DNA of 64,000 bases, from positions 1,674,001 through 1,738,000 of the forward strand of contig JAQJZZ010000017.1 of the NCBI GenBank assembly GCA_030077755.1, written 5' to 3'. Shown piece by piece: positions 55,935 through 64,000 of the stretch. Both the position numbers and the translations under genes were made by a program. Every line of letters begins with the position of its first letter. The stretch's first letter is position 1. This DNA comes from Filosporella fistucella (Eukaryota; Ascomycota; Leotiomycetes; Helotiales). The notes beneath the pieces are model-generated. The model ran no database searches, was not told the origin of the DNA, and worked only from the letters and a program-made list of their open reading frames with translations.

Positions 55935-56349
55935 GGAGGATGCTGACCTGCCGTTGGCAAGAATGTTAAGTTCGACGACGCGGCTAAAGCTTCGCCGGGA
56001 ATGGGAAAGGCCCTGATTATGGATCCGTCTTGGAGAAAGAGGAAGCTGAGCCTGCTAAAATTTGATTCTGCTTGAAAAGCGCCGTACGTTATATGAGATT
56101 CGCTAAAGTAAGGGGTTTCAATCTAAGGGTCGGCTAAATTAAGGTTGATGAGATAGGGATTCGCTTAATTAAGCAATGTCTGGCGCGGGGTAACTTAGTA
56201 GGAGCAATCAACCCTGCATCAAACTTGATGCCGACTCGGCGTTAAAATTATTCCTTATAAATCCAATACAATGACACGACTGGCAATATCATCGGTCTTG
56301 AGTGGCGTGCATCGACAGAAAGGCAAAGATTTGACTCTCAACCTTAAAC
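55935..56349. other. divergent upstream region
   Basis: About 415 bp between the secreted-protein start (minus) and the coiled-coil gene (plus). Motif cttaattaag-like palindromic bits occur near 56160-56175; nothing firm. Confidence 0.35.
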
Positions 56350-56856
56350 ATGAGTTCGGTCTGCGGCGAAGATTCCAAATTCTACCATCCACTTTCTAAC
56401 CTCACTTAGCTAGAACCATCCCCCACCATCGATGTGGTTGACTTTGAGGAGGAGCCACGAACGCCTACGAGATCAATCTTCAATGTGGCGGATATCCATG
56501 ACTGGCGATCGCGTGCAAACGCTGCCGAGATGGAGCTCAGCACTGAACGTAGAGGGCTCCAGCGTGAGAAGCGGAGAAATCGTCGGCTTCAAACCGAGGT
56601 CAAGAAATGCTACGAGATATTAGCACTCTCAAAACAGGTTGCCTACGACGCGATGAGCCAATGCCAATACCTCTTGAACGTGAATGCCCTTCTCTCCAAA
56701 GAAATCGAAAAACAACGGATCGCGGTGGGGACTTTGGAGGGAGTAATTCGAAGATTTTGCATTCAGGCCAAAGACGGGGGGACAGACAGAGGCGCATCCC
56801 CTTGTCAGGAGATGGTTGTTGGACGATTAATGGATGTTGAGAGCGATAGTCCGTAA
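56350..56856 (+). CDS. small coiled-coil protein
   Basis: The long open frame (56434..56856) starts with GTG and is open upstream to a ctaacctcacttag acceptor at about 56410. An ATG at 56350 with a weak donor (gtctgc, ~56358) would add MSS before LEPSPTIDVVDFEEEPRTP, so the full protein is ~150 residues. The body is a charged coiled coil (RANAAEMELSTERRGLQREK, then SQCQYLLNVNALLSKEIEKQ). Similar in plan to the minus-strand gene at 47.3-47.7 kb. The start and first exon are uncertain. Confidence 0.5.
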
Positions 56857-57490
56857 TTCACAAGTATGCTGTGGTGGCACATGCGGTTTCAGAACAAAAA
56901 ATGAACCACTTCACATCATCCCTGGAAGGTTGGATCGAGTCCCACGCTGCAGTCGGAACATTCAAGCCCTTCTCTATTCGTAGGGCGGTTAATATTACGA
57001 ATGCATCGAGCTTAGATATGGCCGATCACAAAGTCGGCCGCTGACATTTTCAGATGGGTCTTTTCTAGCGCAAAGGGAAAACAACTTAGGGATCTCTGTA
57101 CTGTGCTGAACGCCTATCTTTAGTATTTTTCACATCTGGCAGTCAAAACATGGTATTTGTGGGTCGCGAGGGTTTAATCGCAAGAAACTCATTCCCTACA
57201 TTGTCTAGCCTCGACTTTATACGGAGGTTTTTTCGCTCTTCTAATCTTCCAAATACGTTGAATGGCGAACGCGTTCATCTTTATCCAATCTGCCCTAACA
57301 ACTCCGCTCTAGCCACCGGAAGCTGTGGATGCAGGGAGGAATGAAAAGCTCAAGAGCAGTCGATATCTGTTGGTCACTCTCAGTTCAGGGCTAAAGCAAG
57401 TCGTGCTCTGCCGCAGCTGAAATAGTAGCCCAGGGAAACGAAAGTGATGAACCTGTTCAATCGTAGTCCGAATCGTTCTTCCAGTAGGGA
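56857..57490. other. intergenic, nothing recognised
   Basis: 630 bp between convergent genes. A short + frame at 57150-57344 has no support. Confidence 0.4.
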
Positions 57491-58621
57491 TCATTTCTCC
57501 TGCGCCAATATTCCTCCTCCCAACCTTTCCTCCCGCTCCTGCTCCCTCTGCCACTCGTAGTCATGCAATTCCTCATTATACGCGATATAATCCTCTTTAT
57601 TATCGAACTCGACTCGGTCGTCATCACTAATCCATGTCTTCTTCGGGAGTTTTGTGATCTCCACAGTCCACCCACGGTCACGCACTTTCATCGGCTCACC
57701 GTCGAGTTCCTCTTCACTATATACCTGGAAGTTGGCAATAACCCCTTTGAGTGACAGGATAGGCTTAAATCGAGTGTCGAGCAGATCTAGCGCTTGATCT
57801 GCAAAGGGCGAATTGCGGAAGGCGCCGTTCTGATGATCTGAGTGGAGCGAGAGTTCGAGCGTCGTGATACTTGTGCAAGTATACCGAATGAGTTCCAGAT
57901 TTTTGATATGCGCTTCGTGAAGGCTTGCACTACGCTGCCGGAAATCGTTAAAACGAGGGAAGGAAATGCAGATGTGGCGGATAAGATTTGCTTGGGAGCC
58001 GATTTGGAGGAGGAACGGGGCAATGTGGACACTGTCCGCCGAATTGAAAATATCAGGGAATCGAAAATGGTTGTTGGAATAGAGAAGTGGGGTTGCTTCG
58101 TTATGCACCTGCTTATTGCGCCGGAGAAGTGCTGGGCAGAGGCGGATTCTTCTGGATCGAAATAGGGGCGGCGACGGAGGGCCATAGTCTGCTACGAAAA
58201 CGATGGGTTCTGGGTAAAAGAGGAGTTCTGAATAGACTTGAAGCCGGATCTCCTTGGGAAATAAAAAAAACCCATTGTCGTAATGGTATAATAATCGATC
58301 TTGCTTCAAGTCTAACTGTCGTCCTACCACTCTTTCACGTTTGATGCTTGTGTTACCTACCAGAAGTATTGTGGGAAATGCGGGGTTGTTTGGCACTAAA
58401 CCCAAAGTTGTTGGCCAAGTTGCTGGTGGGAAAGGTATCGGGAGGCTCATCGGGTGGCTCATGACCCTTGGAGCGGACATAAAACGTTGATGCGGGTGTA
58501 AGGAGAGAACTGTGACATAGTGAACGCAGTCATGCTGTACATTCGATACCACGTCCTCTTGCCAACCGAAGAAACTCGTGACGAGGTTACAAAGGCCCTC
58601 GTGAGGACTCGACTCCGACAT
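57491..58621 (-). CDS. F-box-like/2EXR-related hypothetical protein
   Basis: An open reverse frame of ~376 residues from ATG 58621; ATGs at 58480 and 58462 are alternatives. The core starts with EIRLQVYSELLFYPEPIVF, an F-box-like helix typical of fungal proteins of this class, then LLRRNKQVHNEATPLLYSNN, a pattern shared with 2EXR-type proteins, and ends in a charged tail. A possible intron (gtaggt..cccaag, 58253..58360) is exactly 36 codons, so it does not alter the frame. The last 20 codons may be frame-shifted: the +1 frame reads EEEYWRRRNDPYWKNDSDYD, which looks more like a natural end. Probably a ubiquitin-ligase adaptor-like protein (inference). Confidence 0.65.
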   Translation of the reverse strand: MSESSPHEGLCNLVTSFFGWQEDVVSNVQHDCVHYVTVLSLHPHQRFMSAPRVMSHPMSLPIPFPPATWPTTLGLVPNNPAFPTILLVGNTSIKRERVVGRQLDLKQDRLLYHYDNGFFLFPKEIRLQVYSELLFYPEPIVFVADYGPPSPPLFRSRRIRLCPALLRRNKQVHNEATPLLYSNNHFRFPDIFNSADSVHIAPFLLQIGSQANLIRHICISFPRFNDFRQRSASLHEAHIKNLELIRYTCTSITTLELSLHSDHQNGAFRNSPFADQALDLLDTRFKPILSLKGVIANFQVYSEEELDGEPMKVRDRGWTVEITKLPKKTWISDDDRVEFDNKEDYIAYNEELHDYEWQREQEREERLGGGILAQEK

Positions 58622-59014
58622 TTTGCAACATATCCACCAACATCTTCGCAGATTGGAATCCAATAAGGAGGTATTTGGTTGCTGTTGCGATCTGCCAGCG
58701 GAATGAATTGCACCTTGATTCGTTTGCTCCAGCAGAAGAAATTCAATTCACCTGCAATACCTCCGCAACCTTCCAGTGAGAACAAGAACCCACCCTCCCC
58801 ACCTTGATAAATGATTGTGTTTGGCCGATTGACTTGTTATTTCACTTGATAGAGGTGTCACCACTTCTGTTGTACGACCTGAGCGTGTGCGACGTCCCTC
58901 CGTCCTTGATCGATATGGCGAAGCCAGGCTGCTGCTCAAAGGCTTGCGGGTCGGACGAGTATTACAATTCTTCCTGTCCTGCTTCTCGACATATTTTGAG
59001 CTCCACTGACGACC
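58622..59014. promoter_or_regulatory. divergent upstream region
   Basis: 390 bp between the F-box-like gene (minus) and the giant gene (plus). Short frames only. It probably holds both promoters. Confidence 0.35.
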
Positions 59015-62000
59015 ATGGCATTGCTCGAGTCGGTCTTCAACCATTTGGTTTTACCGCCCAAGCTTCCCGGACATCGGGATGAAGACATCGAGGGCATTGA
59101 ACAGACCATCCTGACTCGCCTCATACGTACCTGCGATACCTTGGGCGAGCTCACAGGCCAACATTTTAAGGAAACATGGGCATCTGTTCACTATTCCCTT
59201 CGCATTTGCCTCAATACCAACCCAGGCCGTCTTGAGAAGGCATCGGTACTACAAGAATTCGACCGTCTCGATCGAAATCGTCTCCTTATCTTGTATGTGG
59301 TGGAACAAAATGCAGCACTTCTTGTTCGACGTCATATCCGGTAAGGATCACAACTCGAGGTAGAATTCCCTAAAATCTAACCAAGGCATGTAACGTAGTG
59401 ATAGTGTGGATACCGTCATCTTCGAAGCCTTCGAAGCATCGCCTCCTCCTGAAGACGTTCTCGCCGCCGAGAATGCACTCCAGTGGGACTTCCCCGACCG
59501 CGCGGTCGAGATACCTTTCGACGAATTCCTCAAGAAGAGTTTCCAGGAGAGTCTTGCTACTTTTCTTGAGCAGGCGAGCATGGAGTCCCTGGAGCGTTTT
59601 GAGGCGCGTTCTGCTAAGGCGAAAGTCTCCGTCATCGAGGCCAGGGATACCACCAACCCAGCTCTGGTTACGCAGATGCTGATGTCCTTGCTTGAAGCTG
59701 TCGGGTCCTTTGTCGAAGTGCCCAGAATAAGAAAGCGAGTGCGGGACGACGTCAATATACAAAGCGCAGAGTTTCCGTGGAGAAGGCTGCCGTTCTGGCT
59801 CGTTCTCCGCGTCTCTATTCAGCGTCAGCTCTGCCTTTTCCTGGGAAACGAACCTGGACGGGCCTGCTATAAGTTCCTCATTTGCACTGTTCTTGCACAA
59901 CTTCTTGAGGATTGTGCTGGTCAGCTTCCCCCAGAGTTGATATTGATGCTCAGAGCCAAATTATGTCGCCGCCTCGCAAAGTTGGAAATGGAAAAGACTC
60001 GGGTTGACTCCGCTTCTGTCGTTTATTGCGAGTTCTTCGACTCGGTCGGTCCAATGTTGAAGGGAATCATCAAGCAGGCTACAGACCAGGTCGAATCAGC
60101 CTGGGCGCACTTTAAGACAACCATCGCTCGACCTATCCCGGTACTCCCACCTCGCGCTGATGAGCAGGCTCTCCGCCTTTCCCTTCCAAACAGCGGAAAA
60201 TACCTCTGCAACCTTCTGGCCCTACCTCCCTCACATCGGAGAAATCCTGCATCGCTGCATATACATCCCTCGGGTGATGGCACCACGGAACAAGTCACAG
60301 AGTTCACCGATCGCTACTTCTCCTTAGCTAAATTGGAGGAAGACATCGAGAAGATCCGCGCATTATCACCTGAGCCTGTGGTAGACTGCGAAGCTCGTTG
60401 TGCACAGTTGGCAGAGTTGATTTTCGACGTGTTCACCACAGTTGGAGATGCTTACAACTCTAATCCAGAACAAATGAGCATCTTCATCTTGAATCTATTT
60501 GACCTCTGGGTTCGTATGGATCAGTGTGCTATACAAGCCTGCCCCCTCCTCCACGACTACGCCCCAGTATTCAAACCTGAGCTGCTGGATGTTCTGCACC
60601 TTCCTACCTTATCAAGCATGCAACGCCTCCAAGATATTCAGAGCCACCTCAAGAGCAGACACAGCGATTGTCGATTTGCTCACAAGACGATTCTTAGTGA
60701 ACCTGATGAGGACTGCTTCGCGGCGCGATACGTAGAACAGTCTGCTTCGCTGCGCAGACTGCAGGAACGGATTGAGAAAGCATCAAACAAGTCGCGTGGA
60801 AACAAGGAATCCGAGTGGGACAGCGCCTGCCGTAAATATGATGACCTTAGCCGGGAAATAAAGAGTGGCGTCTGTGTTTGCACGACGAACCATGACGGGT
60901 CTCGTAACGTTAAAGGGTGCACAAAGTGCTGGCACTATCGCTGCAGGAGAAAGTTGAAAATCGGTATCCACGAAGACTTCCTTCCCAAAGATGATGCTCG
61001 AAAAGCGGCAGTAGTACTTGAGCTCCAAATCCCCACCTTCCTAGCGGCATATCGAAATGCAACATTCAGGATAATCAGCGAACTGGGGCACCCGAGCCAA
61101 CCTAGTAGCTCCTCGCCGCCAGCCATGCTTTTGAAAGAATACTCCCAGCTTCAAAGCTATATGAGATCAACCGTGGATGGTGTCTCGATTGCGTCAGTAA
61201 AGAAATCCTTTCTCCAAACCCATTACAAGAAGCTCAAAATGAAGGTCGGCCTCTCTGATATCCTCTTGCCACTGGGGCTAAACTTCGCATACTACGATAC
61301 CAAGTCTAGAGTATGGTTGAGAGACCTTGACAGGCAGTTGACATTTCAACACCTCTGTGGAGTCTATATTCCCCACTCTCTACAAGCATCAGTCATTAGA
61401 TCACTGGTCCATCCCCCTCCTGACATCGATGGCCCGTCGTCCTACGAGATCGTCGCTAGCCAAACCAGCTGTCCGTCAGATATTTCTGTTCACGAGTTCA
61501 TGAGCTTTCAAAGATTGCTATCTGGGAAGACTCGTCGATGGCTGACTATGCTGGTGGAGTTGGGTGCCTCAAACCTAAACTTCAGCGCCGAAGATACCAT
61601 GCTGATCTTCAATCATCTTGCTGTGCAAGCAGGGCCGGCACAGAATGAAGCCGACCTTCTGCGAGACACTCACGTCGTCTTCCGGGATCCGTCTTTCTGC
61701 CAGCGCTTAACAGAACAGATCGATAAACGTCTCCGCAATATAAATACCAACTGGCGCGAGATGCATTGCATGGAGATGCTCATCACCCTTAGCCTTCGAC
61801 TCTTCGATTTGACATCGAACCGAGATCGTCAATCCGCAGAAAAGCTGCTCAAGGCCGCGCGAGAGTCAACTTTACAGTGGATCTCCCACCTCCGTGATGA
61901 GGTTAGGAATGCAGTCGAGGCTGACGCAGCAGAGAGAGCGGCGAGGTACGGATTCTGGGCCGCTCTGCTTTGCCGAAGGACCTTCAACTTTGTTGACTCG

Positions 62001-64000
62001 GATTCCAAGTTGAATGCAGAAGATCTATGTTCTTTCGTCCAAGCCTCGATAGCTTTGCAAGAGAACCTTGTCGTGGATCTTGCGAAGCTCCCTCCAAAAC
62101 TGGGAAATATGCTGGTCCGGGATATGAAAATGGCGTACCGCATACGACGACTCATCCAGAATTCTATTGAAACTAATCCTGGCAGCCTAGGGGTCGCAAT
62201 CAATAAGACTTGGTCCGATCCAAGCAATTCCACTGGGAGAAATTACTCCAATTGGCAGTTTCTTTCCTCCCCAAACAAGAGATGGGTCGTTTCGGTCATC
62301 ACTAGCACGACCAACAAGTTCTTCGTCCCTCAGGTAGTCCACTACAACTTCGTTGAGGGTCACCTGCTAGTGGACGGAAAGCCGTTGGCAAGACTACCCC
62401 GGGGCATCAGAGAATCAGAGGATGTCAAGGAGCTTTTCGGGACCCAGCACCTTCTGACCTTCCCCTCATCACTAAGCGGCATGAGTCACGTCATGGCAAC
62501 TCGTATGCGTGGTAACGAAGTCCATTTTGGACTTCGCGGACAGAGTGTGGTGATTCGTGCTCTAGCCAGAGACAGCCTTCTAGAGTACGTTCCTCGGCGT
62601 GTATTTACGGACAGCGACAATTTTGATCTGCCCTCAGGTCTAATCGAGAATTGCGTACACTGGCTCAATCTCCGCACAAAGTGCCTGGAGATCCGACGGA
62701 AACCTGTCATATGGAAGACTAGGCAGAGCGACTGGATTCTAGATGTCGCCAATCGCCGGGCGCAGCGAAATCGGGTTGTCTTGGTAGATCCCCATTCAGA
62801 TCTCTGCAAGCGCGTGGCTGAGATCTTCCGCCACTTCGAGGATCCACAGCGGTTGACCGTCTTCCAACCCGCGATAGGGAGGCTTTCAGTTGAGATGCGG
62901 CACCTGGAGCCCTCTTTCTTCGTAAATAAGGGCAACCTTCTTGAGTGCCGAGAGTTGAATGCCGAGATCGATCCCAACCAAGATGCTGGGACGCTTTATG
63001 GATTCCTGAGCAAAATTGTGCTTCGTGACACAGCCAATCCTGAGCGGCGAAGCATAATCACCCCACTGGGACAGCTGACATACAAGCGACACGGTATGCA
63101 TCTTGCGGTTCGAGCGAGCAGCACTACCGAATATGGCAAGTTCGAAATCGACAATGTTCTGGGACGTTTATCATGCCCACCTGAGCCACGTTTACTCTAC
63201 TCCAAAGCTCAGTTCCATGCATTTACCTCATTCGTTTTGCCTGATACTCTCACTGGGTGCACTGGCGCAGAGGAAGCTCTGCACACGCTCAGATCAGGCT
63301 ATTGCCAGCCCTGGATGCCGATGAGCGAAGGTCTTGCCTCCATTCTGAGAGTCATCGGCAGACTAAGCCCGAGTAGAGAGTATTATCCGAAGGACAAGAG
63401 GCGCCTGCAGACCGTCATCTGGGACCAGCACCTAACCATAAGCGTTCAACACGATAGCTATGAAGGTCTTGCTCAAGAGATATTGGGCAAATCAGATCGG
63501 CTCCGAGCCTTTATTGTAGACGAAGGTGAAGTGATAGGTTTTGACACCGAGACCCCTTCCCATCTCCGAAGGCGCGGTGAAATTCGGCGACTTCTTTACG
63601 AGCGCGGCACTTCGGATCCGATCAGATTGATAATCGGGAAGGACATTGTGTACAACTCCAGAGATCGGCATGGCAGCTTGCCCCAAGCCACCAATGTTTA
63701 CCAAATCGTGAGACTTGTTCGCAAGCGACCGTTTCGTGCCCCCACGACAAGAAAGCTGGCAGCTACTCTTCAGGACTGGAAATTCATCGGTGGATTTCAC
63801 CATACCAACCCTGATTCACAAAGGATTTCGAGTTGCCTCAGCGATCTGATGGATAACAATATCGGCGAGCAATGGGGCAGGCTCGTGAATTTCTGCCGAC
63901 GTGCTGATCCTCACGATCCGTATGCTTTGATATTTCGACTGGGCCTCTTGTCATTTGGCACAAAGCCTGACATGGATGCGATCCGGTCGCTGGCAGCATT
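59015..64000 (+). CDS. giant DUF6606/DUF3638/DUF3645-type protein, N-terminal part
   Basis: Exon 1 is 59015..59340; a 58-nt intron follows; exon 2 (from 59399) stays open to the window end, giving ~1640 residues so far. The start MALLESVFNHLVLPPKLPG and following text (WDFPDRAVEIPFDEFLKKSF, FFDSVGPMLKGIIKQATDQV, YRCRRKLKIGIHEDFLP) match the N-terminal DUF6606 region of very large (~3000-residue) fungal proteins. These also carry DUF3638 and DUF3645, often labelled ubiquitinyl hydrolase. Those C-terminal domains lie beyond the window. No stop or frameshift is seen. GC content is higher than in the flanking accessory DNA. The role is not established; a ubiquitin-pathway or NTPase-linked function is only an annotation convention. 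Confidence 0.88.

Noticed and set aside
58804..59082. Upstream + frame overlapping the giant gene start
   Set aside because: A different frame from the conserved MALLESVFNHLVLPP start and without family support.
1..64000. Search for a DUF3435 captain, transposase, integrase or reverse transcriptase
   Set aside because: No frame or broken frame read by eye carried the expected motifs; absence by eye is not proof, and a profile search of all frames would settle it.

Overview
The window reads as nuclear DNA of a filamentous ascomycete (Pezizomycotina, probably Leotiomycetes/Helotiales). The evidence is short introns of about 40-65 nt with GT..AG borders and nearby CTAAC/CTGAC branch points, fungal-only families (DUF3723, 2EXR, PigL_N-type STAND N-domain, DUF6606/DUF3638 giant protein), and small coiled-coil orphan genes of a kind I associate with Helotiales. 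The class assignment is inference. I saw no operons, tRNA, rRNA or CRISPR. About half the window is gene-poor, AT-rich and repeat-laden, as in an accessory or fast-evolving compartment.

Layout. 0-5 kb: a decayed dynamin/Mx-like GTPase, a doubtful membrane-protein exon and a tiny MADS-box-like gene. 5.5-17.3 kb: a four-helix membrane protein, a DUF3723 protein with a long coiled-coil arm, two pseudokinase genes, a 2EXR protein and a BTB relic. 18-23 kb: an orphan STAND N-terminal-domain protein, a tiny membrane protein and an intact ferric-reductase-like gene. 23-33 kb: a repeat-dominated stretch (CCTAGG cluster, purine tract, 16-bp array, two direct copies of a TTTTGGC-rich element) around an unknown membrane-anchored protein, an acidic disordered protein and a tandem-chromodomain protein. 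33.6-41 kb: a large patatin-like phospholipase with a RING-like cluster, a small zinc-ribbon-like protein and a GH18 chitinase. 42.6-58.6 kb: a second MADS-like gene, five small coiled-coil genes, a broken multi-exon gene, a ~115-bp satellite, a GPI-anchored-type wall protein, a J-domain protein, an effector-sized secreted protein and an F-box-like protein. 59 kb to the edge: the N-terminal 1.6 k residues of a giant DUF6606-type protein, cut by the window end.

Main hypothesis. DUF3723, ferric reductase and patatin-like phospholipase genes, together with NLR-type genes, are the auxiliary set described for Starship giant transposons. Three of the four lie here within 30 kb, next to an NLR-type N-terminal domain that lacks its NTPase. 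No DUF3435 tyrosine-recombinase captain is visible, so if this is a Starship the window lies inside it or is a remnant. Exon borders were inferred by eye from splice signals and reading-frame continuity. Where frames join cleanly (ferric reductase, patatin, chitinase, DUF3723, J-domain, chromodomain and kinase genes) I am confident; other models are flagged.
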